Shown piece by piece: positions 1 to 7,940 of a DNA stretch of 21,389 nucleotides. The stretch covers positions 1-21,389 of the forward strand of contig JABJKL010000174.1 of the NCBI GenBank assembly GCA_018660405.1, written 5' to 3'. The notes beneath the pieces were generated by a model. That model was not told where the DNA came from and did not search any database. It saw only the letters and a list, made by a program, of their open reading frames with translations. Each line of letters opens with the position of its first letter. Position 1 is the stretch's first letter. The DNA comes from Pseudomonadota bacterium. Lineage in GTDB: Bacteria > Pseudomonadota > Gammaproteobacteria > Arenicellales > Arenicellaceae. Both the position numbers and the translations under genes were made by a program.

Positions 1-132
1 ACGCTTGAAGAAGTAGGCAAACAATTCGACGTTACGCGTGAGCGCATACGTCAAATAGAAGCGAAAGCCCTGCGCAAACTTCGTCACCCAACCCGTTCCG
101 AGCACCTCAAAAGCTTTCTGGAACAAACCTAG
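1..132 (+). CDS. rpoD: RNA polymerase sigma-70 factor RpoD, C-terminal end (partial)
   Basis: Reading from base 1 in frame gives 43 codons ending in TAG at 130-132. The peptide contains TLEEVGKQFDVTRERIRQIE and ends SEHLKSFLEQT. This is the helix-turn-helix of sigma region 4.2, which contacts the -35 element, followed by the usual short tail of primary sigma factors. The 5' part lies outside the window. It is the housekeeping sigma factor of core transcription. The next gene starts only 14 bases downstream on the same strand with no visible terminator between them, so read-through into fadB is possible. Confidence 0.96.
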   Translation, partial: TLEEVGKQFDVTRERIRQIEAKALRKLRHPTRSEHLKSFLEQT

Positions 133-146
133 GCGCCGCGTTCTCA

Positions 147-2312
147 ATGGGCCTGCAGTGGAGCGGCGTCAATCTATCAGTAGATATAAAAGCAAATAGT
201 ATCGCGGAGCTAAAATTCGATGCGCAAAACAGCTCGGTCAATAAATTTGACCAAGCGACCGTTCAGGAGTTTCGCAAGGCACTGCAATTGCTTGCCAAAT
301 CGGAGAAACTACGCGGCCTGGTATTGACCAGCGGCAAAAGCGCATTCATCGTTGGTGCGGACATTACCGAGTTTGGGGTTACGTTTGCGCAAGGCGCTAA
401 TGCTGTCGCGGAATTTGCACAGTATCAATTGGAAAGTTTTAACCTGTTGGAAGACCTGCCGTTTCCAACGGTCGTTGCTATCAACGGCTTTGCTTTGGGT
501 GGGGGGCTTGAGGTATCACTGGCCTGCGATTTTAGGGTGTTGTCCGAGCAGGCGCTTATCGGCTTGCCCGAAACACAACTCGGCATTATTCCGGGCTGGG
601 GCGGCACAGTGCGCCTGCCGCGCATTGCCGGTTTGGAAACAGCGGTCGACTGGATTTGCTCGGGTAAGCACCAAAATTCTGCCACTGCATTGGAGGCTGG
701 TGTCGCAGATGCTGTTGTTAGCAATCATGTTAGTAATGACGCGCTTTGGGCGACGGCCACAAGCTATATCGAGCAGTGCCATGCAGGCAAATTGGACTAC
801 CAGTCCAAGAGCAATTCGAAGCTTCAAGCTCTGGATGCCAGTGAAGAGCAAATCACGCAGGGCAGGTCATTAGCCCGGTCCAATGTGCTCAAAGGCCGCG
901 GCGCATTTTATCCAGCATTGGCCGCTGCGATAGACGCCATATTTGAGGGCGCCAATAAAAGCAGAGACGAAGCGCTTGCCATTGAGACAAAGCATTTTGC
1001 TGCGGTCGCCACCACCGATGAAGCGGTCGCCATGGTGGGCAATTTTGTAGCGGATCAGGCGCTCACCAGAAAAGCACGCAATTGGGCAAAGCGTGCCAGT
1101 AAAGCCAATGAAAAGTTAGCGGTTTTGGGTGCAGGTATTATGGGCGGCGGTATTGCCTATTCCGCCGCGCTCAAAGGCACGCCGGTGATCATGAAAGATA
1201 TTAACCAGGCCGGTATCGATCTTGGATTATCCGAAGCCGATAAACTGCTTTCCAAACGTGTTAAACGCGGGCAAATGACTGCCGAGACAAAGGCAAACAT
1301 TCTCGAGAATATTAACGGCCAGCTGGACTATGACGGCTTTAAAAGCGCCGATATTGTTGTCGAAGCCGTGATTGAGAACCCCAAAGTAAAACAACTCGTG
1401 CTAGCCGAAGTGGAACAGGCGCTTGGTGACAACGCAATCATCGCATCGAATACCTCTACCATTTCGATTAGCTACCTGGCCGAGGCTTTAAAGCAGCCGG
1501 GAAATTTCTGTGGCATGCATTTTTTCAATCCGGTACATGCGATGCCGCTGGTTGAAGTTATTCGGGGTGAAAAAACCTCTGACGAGGCAATCGCCCGCAC
1601 GGTGGCGCTTGCCAACGCGATGGGCAAAAAAGCCGTCGTGGTGAACGATTGCCCCGGCTTTTTGGTTAACCGTGTGTTGTTCCCATACTACGCAGGGTTT
1701 GCCGGGTTATTGTCCGAAGGTGTGAATTTTGTACGTATCGACAAGGTTATGGAGGCTTGGGGCTGGCCCATGGGGCCGGCTTATCTGGCCGATATTATAG
1801 GCATCGACACTATGGCGCATTGTGAAATAGTGATGGCAGAAGGCTTCCCGAACCGGATGGCCAAACCGGAGCAAAGCCCGATGGATTTACTGCTGCAGGC
1901 CAACCGTTTGGGACAAAAAAATGCCGAGGGCTTTTACATTTTTGAAAAAGACCAACGTGGTCGCCTGCAAAAGCAATATAACGATGCGGTTGAAGCCGTG
2001 CTGGCACCATGTCGGCATACGCACACGGAACTCATGGATGAAGATATCGTTGCACGGATGATGATTCCCATGGTGACCGAAATGGCGCGTTGTTTGGAGG
2101 AAGGCATTATTGATAGCCCGGCGGAAGCCGATTTAAGCCTGCTTTATGGGCTAGGGTTTCCGAATTTTCGCGGTGGTGTAATGCGTTGGGTGGACACCGT
2201 CGGCATCAACAATATAATCGCGATGACAGAGAAATGGCAACATCTGGGCGAACTCTATGAACCCACCGAAGGCATGCGGGCCCTTGCTCACAGTAGTGAT
2301 GGCTACTATTAA
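147..2312 (+). CDS. fadB: Fatty acid oxidation complex subunit alpha (FadB-type enoyl-CoA hydratase / 3-hydroxyacyl-CoA dehydrogenase)
   Basis: Predicted multifunctional beta-oxidation protein of 721 aa, close to the family length (E. coli FadB is 729). The N-terminal crotonase domain (about 1-190) shows FIVGADITEF, the oxyanion-hole motif ALGGGLE and GLPETQLGIIPG; Glu122 and Glu142 match the two hydratase catalytic glutamates. The NAD-binding dehydrogenase domain starts near 323 with VLGAGIMGGG, then SNTSTISI and GMHFFNPVH with catalytic His458. The C-terminal domain has GLGFPNFRGG. It should hydrate enoyl-CoA and oxidise 3-hydroxyacyl-CoA in the cytoplasm. The start is chosen by alignment of the N-terminus to FadB; no strong ribosome binding site is seen. 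The usual partner, thiolase fadA, does not follow: the stop codon abuts the stop of a convergent gene. Confidence 0.93.
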   Translation: MGLQWSGVNLSVDIKANSIAELKFDAQNSSVNKFDQATVQEFRKALQLLAKSEKLRGLVLTSGKSAFIVGADITEFGVTFAQGANAVAEFAQYQLESFNLLEDLPFPTVVAINGFALGGGLEVSLACDFRVLSEQALIGLPETQLGIIPGWGGTVRLPRIAGLETAVDWICSGKHQNSATALEAGVADAVVSNHVSNDALWATATSYIEQCHAGKLDYQSKSNSKLQALDASEEQITQGRSLARSNVLKGRGAFYPALAAAIDAIFEGANKSRDEALAIETKHFAAVATTDEAVAMVGNFVADQALTRKARNWAKRASKANEKLAVLGAGIMGGGIAYSAALKGTPVIMKDINQAGIDLGLSEADKLLSKRVKRGQMTAETKANILENINGQLDYDGFKSADIVVEAVIENPKVKQLVLAEVEQALGDNAIIASNTSTISISYLAEALKQPGNFCGMHFFNPVHAMPLVEVIRGEKTSDEAIARTVALANAMGKKAVVVNDCPGFLVNRVLFPYYAGFAGLLSEGVNFVRIDKVMEAWGWPMGPAYLADIIGIDTMAHCEIVMAEGFPNRMAKPEQSPMDLLLQANRLGQKNAEGFYIFEKDQRGRLQKQYNDAVEAVLAPCRHTHTELMDEDIVARMMIPMVTEMARCLEEGIIDSPAEADLSLLYGLGFPNFRGGVMRWVDTVGINNIIAMTEKWQHLGELYEPTEGMRALAHSSDGYY

Positions 2313-3101
2313 TTAGTGCTCTGTATTGTCGGGCTTAGTACCTCGAACCAAAGACCAGAGATTGCTACTAGCCAAAACACTGACAAACAACACGAGCATC
2401 GCCAGGCCAAACCATTGAACTGCATAGGATAAATTCTGGTTTGCGTTAACGTGTACTGCTGGCCAATGCCTTACCAGACCGCCAGGCTGTTGTGCGGTCA
2501 GTCTTACTTCAAAAGGAAACAACGGTTCATCGAGGATTTCGCTGATTGCGTCGATATCTAATCTGCGCATACGCAAAGGCCACACGCTGGCATCGATCTG
2601 GCCAGGATTTACACGAGCTGCTACTGGAGGCACATAGATTTGAGCGGCAAGTTCAACCGGGCCTTCAACGGGTCGAAGATTTGGCGGTGTGTTAGCGGGT
2701 AGTGCACCCGTGGTCCAGCCACGATGAATCAATACCAATTGATTATTACTGCCAAGTCGAAACGGGGTGACCACGCCATAGCCAATCTGTCCATCGAAAA
2801 ATTCCGCGAGCAATAGAATTGTACGTTGGTTGAGAAATTCACCTTGAAGAGACACATGTCGATTTAATAGTTCCGCATTGGAAGGATATAGATGCGCTGT
2901 GGGGATATCCTCCAGAGGCTGAGCATTGTTGCTTGAATGGAATTCCAGTGCCTGTTGCGCCACTACTTTCTCTGCGGCTCGATCTAATTGCCAGTAACTT
3001 AATCTCCCAAATGCGGCACAGCTCATTAGCACACACACAGCGACCAACCAGTTAACGCGGATATGAAAGGCGCTGATTCTGAATTCGGAATGAAGTTGCA
3101 T
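2313..3101 (-). CDS. SURF1 family cytochrome c oxidase assembly protein
   Basis: Predicted 262-aa SURF1/Shy1 family membrane protein, which helps insert haem a into the CuA-type terminal oxidase. It has the family layout: one membrane segment near the N-terminus (VNWLVAVCVLMSCAAFGRL), a large periplasmic domain with HVSLQGEF, GYGVVTPF and LVLIHRGW, and a C-terminal membrane segment preceded by the hallmark NLSYAVQWF. The start is the ATG at 3101 because AGGTG sits six bases upstream of it; a GTG at 3110 in the same frame is less likely. It is the last gene of the minus-strand run, 91 bases after ETF-QO. No cytochrome oxidase subunit genes are nearby, which is unusual, since SURF1 normally sits in a cox cluster. 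Its stop directly abuts the fadB stop. Confidence 0.88.
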   Translation of the reverse strand: MQLHSEFRISAFHIRVNWLVAVCVLMSCAAFGRLSYWQLDRAAEKVVAQQALEFHSSNNAQPLEDIPTAHLYPSNAELLNRHVSLQGEFLNQRTILLLAEFFDGQIGYGVVTPFRLGSNNQLVLIHRGWTTGALPANTPPNLRPVEGPVELAAQIYVPPVAARVNPGQIDASVWPLRMRRLDIDAISEILDEPLFPFEVRLTAQQPGGLVRHWPAVHVNANQNLSYAVQWFGLAMLVLFVSVLASSNLWSLVRGTKPDNTEH

Positions 3102-3107
3102 GAAATT

Positions 3108-3112
3108 CACCT
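3108..3112 (-). promoter_or_regulatory. Ribosome binding site of the SURF1 gene
   Basis: AGGTG on the minus strand, six bases before the ATG at 3101. It overlaps the alternative GTG at 3110, which it would not serve, and so fixes the start. Confidence 0.6.
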
Positions 3113-3192
3113 GAACGGAAGTGGCGGTTAATAATGCGCAGCAGACTAATGCAGAACCTTGGTGATTTCAATCGCGAACCAAAGCACAAACG

Positions 3193-4845
3193 CTACATAT
3201 TTGGATAATTTGGCCCACCGCTTCCTTCAGGCACCAGCCAAACAATGTTTTGCGTAGGATCTTTTATGTCGCAAGTTTTACAGTGCACGCAGTTCTGTGC
3301 ATTAATTTGTAGTTGCGGCTGGCCCTGTTGTTCCACAATTTCGTAAACACCGGCTGGGCAGTAGCGTTGTTCAGGTGCATCGTACAACGCAAGATTGGTA
3401 GCAATGGGCACTGCATCATCTTTCAAGGTGAGATGACACGGCTGATCTTGTTGGTGATTTGTATTCGATAAAAACACTGAAGAAAGCTTGTCGAAACTCA
3501 ACTTACCATCAGGCTTGGGGTAGCTAATCGGCTTACTATTGCTGGCAGGCGCCATCTGCTCGTGATCGGATTTTCTATCGCGCAATGTAATGGGTAACCT
3601 GGCAGCCAAAATATTATGCTCGATAAAGTTCCAGGCTCCACCCATCCAAACACCCCACTTGTGCAGGGCTGCGCCGAAATTTCGACTGGCACGTAATTCC
3701 TGGAAGGCCCAGCTATCTTTGAAATTCTCGATATAGGCCACTAATTCGGAACCGCCTTCATCCCCGGACTCAAATGCAGAGACAATAGTTTCTGCTGCGA
3801 TCATTCCCGATTTCATCGCGGTGTGCGTACCCTTAATTTTTGCAACGTTCAACGTCCCGGCATCGCAACCAATCAATAAAGCCCCGGGCATACTCATTTT
3901 GGGAAGCGAATTCAGGCCGCCCTTGGTTATTGCCCGCGCACCGTAAGAAACGCGCCTGCCCCCTTGCAGATACTTCGCAATGCGAGGATGGTGCTTAATT
4001 CGTTGGAACTCATCATAAGGACTGAGATTGGGATTAGTGTAATTAAGGTCGACGATAAGCCCGACCGCCACCTGGTTATCGTCTGCGTGGTACAGAAAAA
4101 CTCCCCCCGATCCGTCGCCTTCGCTTAGTGGCCAACCCGCACCGTGCACCACCAACCCCGGTTCGTGCTTGTCTGGATCAATATCCCACAGTTCTTTTAG
4201 CCCTAGTCCATAGTGTTGAGGGTCACTATCAGCATCCAAGCCAAACTTTTCGATCAACTGTTTACCCAAATGCCCGCGACAACCCTCAGCAAACAAAGTG
4301 TATTTTGCGTGCAACTCCATTCCCGGTTCGAAACCGGTTTTTTCAGAACCGTCGACGTTTCGCCCCCTGTCTCCCGTGGCAACCCCTTTGATACTACCGT
4401 CTTCATGATAGAGAATTTCGGCAGCGGCAAACCCGGTAAAGATATCAACCCCGAGGGCTTCGGCTTGCGCGCCTAACCAACGACAAACATTAGCCAAACT
4501 CACAATATAATTGCCCAAATTGTGCATAGGTGCAGGCACAAATCGGTTGGGTATCTTGATGCTGCCTTTCGCGCTGGTATAAAAATGCATTTCTTCGCGA
4601 GTAACCGGGGTGTTTAGCGGAGCACCTTTCTCTTTCCAGTCGCGAATTAACTCGTCCAGAGCCCTTGTATCAAACACGGCACCTGACACGATATGTGCAC
4701 CAACCTCCGAGCCTTTCTCTAATACACACACCGCAATCCCGATTTCCTTTTCTATCGCAAGCTGGCGCAGCTTGATCGCAGCGGATAAACCCGCCGGCCC
4801 AGCGCCCACCACCACCACATCATAATCCATTGATTCCCTTTGCAT
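3193..4845 (-). CDS. Electron transfer flavoprotein-ubiquinone oxidoreductase (ETF-QO)
   Basis: Predicted 550-aa iron-sulfur flavoprotein that passes electrons from reduced ETF to ubiquinone at the inner membrane. Near the N-terminus is the FAD dinucleotide-binding motif VVVGAGPAGLSAA (from about residue 11). Further on are GCRGHLGKQL and YGARAITKGGLNSLP, both family-typical. The C-terminus carries the 4Fe-4S ligands: Cys496 in RYCPAGVYE and Cys519, Cys522, Cys525 in NCVHCKTCDIKDP, followed by the characteristic WLVPEGSGGPNYPNM end. The frame is open to 4983, but the ATG at 4845 is chosen: AGGAG lies seven bases upstream and the longer version would add 46 non-conserved residues overlapping etfA. 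It lies 46 bases after etfA, so etfB-etfA-ETF-QO form one functional module. Confidence 0.95.
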   Translation of the reverse strand: MQRESMDYDVVVVGAGPAGLSAAIKLRQLAIEKEIGIAVCVLEKGSEVGAHIVSGAVFDTRALDELIRDWKEKGAPLNTPVTREEMHFYTSAKGSIKIPNRFVPAPMHNLGNYIVSLANVCRWLGAQAEALGVDIFTGFAAAEILYHEDGSIKGVATGDRGRNVDGSEKTGFEPGMELHAKYTLFAEGCRGHLGKQLIEKFGLDADSDPQHYGLGLKELWDIDPDKHEPGLVVHGAGWPLSEGDGSGGVFLYHADDNQVAVGLIVDLNYTNPNLSPYDEFQRIKHHPRIAKYLQGGRRVSYGARAITKGGLNSLPKMSMPGALLIGCDAGTLNVAKIKGTHTAMKSGMIAAETIVSAFESGDEGGSELVAYIENFKDSWAFQELRASRNFGAALHKWGVWMGGAWNFIEHNILAARLPITLRDRKSDHEQMAPASNSKPISYPKPDGKLSFDKLSSVFLSNTNHQQDQPCHLTLKDDAVPIATNLALYDAPEQRYCPAGVYEIVEQQGQPQLQINAQNCVHCKTCDIKDPTQNIVWLVPEGSGGPNYPNM

Positions 4846-4852
4846 GTGGTCG

Positions 4853-4857
4853 CTCCT
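4853..4857 (-). promoter_or_regulatory. Ribosome binding site of ETF-QO
   Basis: AGGAG on the minus strand, seven bases before the ATG at 4845. It decides the start of ETF-QO against the longer open frame reaching 4983. Confidence 0.7.
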
Positions 4858-4891
4858 GTTGTTCTGTAGGTAAGGGTTCGGTAGATAAGAG

Positions 4892-5824
4892 TTATGCAAG
4901 CAACTTTTCAAGCTCAGGCAAAACTTCAAACAGATCACCGACCAAACCATAGTCGGACACCTGAAAAATCGGAGCTTCAGCATCTTTGTTAATTGCGACG
5001 ATCACCTTTGAATCTTTCATACCCGCCAGATGTTGGATCGCGCCAGAAATGCCTACGGCAATATAAAGATCGGGCGCCACAATCTTGCCGGTTTGTCCCA
5101 CTTGCATATCGTTAGCAACGTAGCCCGCGTCAACCGCCGCACGCGACGCGCCAACCGCCGCACCCAATATGTCTGCAAGCTTATAGATAAGGTCAAAATT
5201 TTCGGAGCTGCCTAACGCCCGCCCGCCCGATATCACAATATTCGCTGCGGTCAATTCTGGACGATCAGTTTTGGCAACCTCCTCTGCCTCAAAGGTGGAA
5301 ATACCCTGGTCAATGACCTGCCCCAGCGCCTCGATTGAAGCGCTGCCGCCTTCTGATTTAGCGGGTTCAAACGCCGTTGCTCGCACCGTCATCACTTTTA
5401 CCGGGTCGCTGCTTTGTACGGTCGCTATCGCATTTCCCGCATAGATTGGCCGTTTGAAGGTATCATCGCTTTCAACCGATATAACATCAGAAATCATTCC
5501 CACATCCAAAAGCGCCGCAACTCGAGGCAATATATTCTTACCTGTGGTTGTCGCTGGCGCCATAATGTGGGTGTAACCCTCAGCAACATCGACAATGAGT
5601 GCGGCTACGTTCTCTGCGAGCATGTGATCATAAACTGGGTTATCTGCATGCAGCACTTTGCTCACCCCCTCAATCTGGCTCGCTGCCTCGGCCACAGCTT
5701 TACTGCCGTTACCGGCGACAATAACGTCGATGTCACCGCTCAAGTACTGCGCTGCCGCAATCGTATTTAACGTTGCACCCGCTAATACCGCGCTCGTGTG
5801 GTCCGCGATTATCAAAACACTCAT
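4892..5824 (-). CDS. etfA: Electron transfer flavoprotein alpha subunit
   Basis: Predicted 310-aa FAD-binding subunit of the ETF heterodimer, which collects electrons from acyl-CoA dehydrogenases. It begins MSVLIIADHTS, typical of the family. The C-terminal FAD domain shows VISGGRALGSSENF, GASRAAVDAGY, GQTGKIVAPDLYIAVGISGA and the NKDAEAPIF segment. The ATG at 5824 is preferred over an in-frame GTG at 5830. AGGGG is placed five bases before the ATG and overlaps the TAG stop of etfB, which suggests translational coupling that would keep alpha and beta in equal amounts. ETF-QO follows 46 bases downstream. Confidence 0.95.
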   Translation of the reverse strand: MSVLIIADHTSAVLAGATLNTIAAAQYLSGDIDVIVAGNGSKAVAEAASQIEGVSKVLHADNPVYDHMLAENVAALIVDVAEGYTHIMAPATTTGKNILPRVAALLDVGMISDVISVESDDTFKRPIYAGNAIATVQSSDPVKVMTVRATAFEPAKSEGGSASIEALGQVIDQGISTFEAEEVAKTDRPELTAANIVISGGRALGSSENFDLIYKLADILGAAVGASRAAVDAGYVANDMQVGQTGKIVAPDLYIAVGISGAIQHLAGMKDSKVIVAINKDAEAPIFQVSDYGLVGDLFEVLPELEKLLA

Positions 5825-5829
5825 GCCCA

Positions 5830-5834
5830 CCCCT
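5830..5834 (-). promoter_or_regulatory. etfA ribosome binding site overlapping the etfB stop codon
   Basis: The minus strand reads TAGGGGTGGGCATG. The TAG (5835-5833) ends etfB, the overlapping AGGGG is the binding site, and the ATG at 5824 starts etfA. The arrangement is typical of translational coupling. Confidence 0.6.
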
Positions 5835-6582
5835 AAATGACCTTTGCTTCGTTTTTAAGTTTGTCGACAAGTTCCGCCGCCGACTCTACGATAATGCCTG
5901 CGGTACGCTCAGCGGGGAGCTCTACCTTCAACACCTTAACGGTTGCCTTCAATTGCACGCCCAGTTCAGCCGGAGTAAGAACCTCCATGGGCTTTTTCTT
6001 GGCCTTCATAATATTTGGCAACGAAGCATATCGGGGCTCATTGAGACGTAAATCGGTGGTCACTATGGCGGGCAAGTTAAGCGCAACTGCTTGCAAACCT
6101 CCGTCCACTTCGCGGGTCACATGGGCTTTACCATCTGCTATTTTTAATTTCGATGCAAAAGTCCCCTGCGGCATACCGGTCAAAGCAGCCAACATTTGGC
6201 CGGTCTGATTATTGTCTCCATCAATGGCCTGCTTACCTAAAATCACTAGCTCAGGCGCTTCTTTTTTGACAACGGCTTTTAACACCTTGGCGATCGACAA
6301 TGGTTGCGCTTGTTCGTTGGTTTCCACCAAAATGGCACGATCTGCCCCCAGCGCAAGTGCAGCACGAAGTTGTTCCTGACAGACGCTTTCACCGATTGAC
6401 ACGGCAATTACCTCTTCTGCAACGCCTGCTTCTTTGAGTCGCACGGCTTCTTCCACCGCAATCTCGCAAAACGGGTTCATCGACATTTTAAGGTTAGCCA
6501 GGTCAATGCCGGATTGATCTGCCTTAACGCGAACTTTAATGTTGAAATCAACCACACGCTTTATGGGTACTAAAACTTTCAT
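5833..6582 (-). CDS. etfB: Electron transfer flavoprotein beta subunit
   Basis: Predicted 249-aa AMP-binding partner of EtfA. It begins MKVLVPIKRVVDFNIKVRVK and has the family signature KMSMNPFCEIAVEEAVRLKE near residue 35. Further conserved parts are LGKQAIDGDNNQTGQMLAAL and the recognition-loop region LPAIVTTDLRLNEPRYASLP, with the C-terminal arm beyond it. The ATG at 6582 matches the conserved family start; a GTG three codons upstream (6591) is open but would add three residues. It lies 29 bases after the nitroreductase on the same strand and is the first gene of the etfBA/ETF-QO module. Confidence 0.95.
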   Translation of the reverse strand: MKVLVPIKRVVDFNIKVRVKADQSGIDLANLKMSMNPFCEIAVEEAVRLKEAGVAEEVIAVSIGESVCQEQLRAALALGADRAILVETNEQAQPLSIAKVLKAVVKKEAPELVILGKQAIDGDNNQTGQMLAALTGMPQGTFASKLKIADGKAHVTREVDGGLQAVALNLPAIVTTDLRLNEPRYASLPNIMKAKKKPMEVLTPAELGVQLKATVKVLKVELPAERTAGIIVESAAELVDKLKNEAKVI

Positions 6583-6611
6583 TTGATCCACTCTGTTAAA
6601 AATACAAAAAA

Positions 6612-7283
6612 CTAAAATCCATCAAACGAGGCAATTTCGTCGAGTCCCGCCCTGCCCATTTCGTATTGGTTTACGGCATCTGTTGTGTCGGCATAGCCCA
6701 AAGCCATGCCAACAATCACTTGCTCATCATCAGCGATATTTAATTGTTCGCTAATTGTCTGCCCCCAGGGGGCCCAACTGCGTTGAGCACAGGTACTTAA
6801 GCCTCTTTCCTGGGCAGATAACATAACCGTCTGAAAAAATATGCCCAGATCTAAATACTGAGCCTTGCCCATTAGCCGATCCATTGTGAACATCAAGCCC
6901 ACAGGTGCGCCAAAGAACGTCAGATTTGCTTCCCATTGTCGCTGTCTTGCCGGCCTGTCCTTTCGGTCAATACCAAGCGCATCATACAGGGCCATACCAC
7001 AGTCGTAACGCCGAGTTCGGTAGGGCTCCTTTAAGCGCGCCGGATAAGTCTCGGCGTCAGTATTGTCTTGGGTCAAGCCTTGTGCAAGTTTGCTAGCGAC
7101 TGCGTCAATAAGCCCTTGCCTTGCCTGTCCAGCCAACACGTAAACCTTCCAAGGTTGGAGATTACCGCCTGACGCGCTTAAACCCGCCTCCAGCAATATA
7201 GCTTCAATCTTCGATTGCGATACTGGCTGATCTGAAAACGCCCTGATAGATCGGCGCTGCTGTAACAATTCTTTAATACCCAT
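6612..7283 (-). CDS. Nitroreductase family protein
   Basis: Predicted 223-aa FMN-dependent oxidoreductase of the nitroreductase fold, resembling the PnbA-type subgroup. Residues 10-20 RRSIRAFSDQP and 38-45 SGGNLQPW give the FMN phosphate and flavin-contact motifs. LKEPYRTRRYDCGMALYDALG and FFGAPVGLMFTMDR match the family core. GMALGYAD near residue 193 is the usual C-terminal flavin motif. Substrate cannot be told; members reduce nitroaromatics, quinones or enones using NAD(P)H. The ribosome binding site is weak. It sits between the cobalamin adenosyltransferase (33-base gap) and etfB (29-base gap) and is probably co-transcribed with both. Confidence 0.9.
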   Translation of the reverse strand: MGIKELLQQRRSIRAFSDQPVSQSKIEAILLEAGLSASGGNLQPWKVYVLAGQARQGLIDAVASKLAQGLTQDNTDAETYPARLKEPYRTRRYDCGMALYDALGIDRKDRPARQRQWEANLTFFGAPVGLMFTMDRLMGKAQYLDLGIFFQTVMLSAQERGLSTCAQRSWAPWGQTISEQLNIADDEQVIVGMALGYADTTDAVNQYEMGRAGLDEIASFDGF

Positions 7284-7316
7284 TTTTAATACCCAAAAGC
7301 CCGTGTTTCTCCAAAT

Positions 7317-7874
7317 TCAGGTCTGCCGCCAAAGCACCTCAGGAATTGCTAATTCCTTAGCGAGCCATCGAGCGCTCACAAATGCCAGATCCGAAAACCT
7401 GTTGAGGTACTTCAAGGAATGACCATTAATCTGTTCGGCTTCACCCAACTCACTCAAACAGCGCTCCGCTCGGCGCGTAACCGTTCTGACCACATGGCAA
7501 GCTGCAAGTAGCCGAGAACCCCCGGGCAATATAAAGTTCGCTAACGGTTCCAAATCTTTATTCAATTCTTCCAACAAACGTTCAAGCCGCTGCCAGTGAG
7601 CCTTGGTAATAACTGCGACCAGCGTATCCGCAGAACTCATTGATAGCTCACCACCCAAATCAAATAAATCATGCTGAATACTCAAATAGTCTGCTGCCAG
7701 ACGGTTTTCGTCTGGTAACTCTGCAATAAACACACCAACAAAACTGTTTAACTCATCAATCGTACCGATGGCTTGCATTCGTGTCGCGTGCTTTGGAACC
7801 CGCGTGCCATCTGCCAGGCCTGTCGTACCATCGTCACCCGTGCGCGTCGTTATTTTAGACAATCGATTGCTCAT
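7317..7874 (-). CDS. Cob(I)alamin adenosyltransferase, PduO type
   Basis: Predicted 185-aa ATP:corrinoid adenosyltransferase, making adenosylcobalamin from cob(I)alamin and ATP. The N-terminal nucleotide-binding motif is TTRTGDDGTTGLADGTRVPK (9-28). IGTIDELNSFVG follows at 36-47. The C-terminal half has LPGGSRLLAACHVVRTVTRRAE and NRFSDLAFVSARWLA, which carry the family's conserved Arg and Asp residues. Length is normal for the PduO/MMAB family. GGAG lies eight bases before the ATG. Adenosylcobalamin serves methylmalonyl-CoA mutase among others, which fits a short-chain fatty acid (propionate) context with the transporter 66 bases upstream. Confidence 0.93.
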   Translation of the reverse strand: MSNRLSKITTRTGDDGTTGLADGTRVPKHATRMQAIGTIDELNSFVGVFIAELPDENRLAADYLSIQHDLFDLGGELSMSSADTLVAVITKAHWQRLERLLEELNKDLEPLANFILPGGSRLLAACHVVRTVTRRAERCLSELGEAEQINGHSLKYLNRFSDLAFVSARWLAKELAIPEVLWRQT

Positions 7875-7940
7875 TAACGTTGCTCCAGAGTCGTTCCCAA
7901 AGTGCTGCGATAAAAAGCACCTTTTTAAAATATTGCCTCT

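Noticed and set aside
4846..4983. 46-residue N-terminal extension of ETF-QO
   Set aside because: It would overlap the end of etfA, is not family-like, and a good ribosome binding site supports the ATG at 4845.
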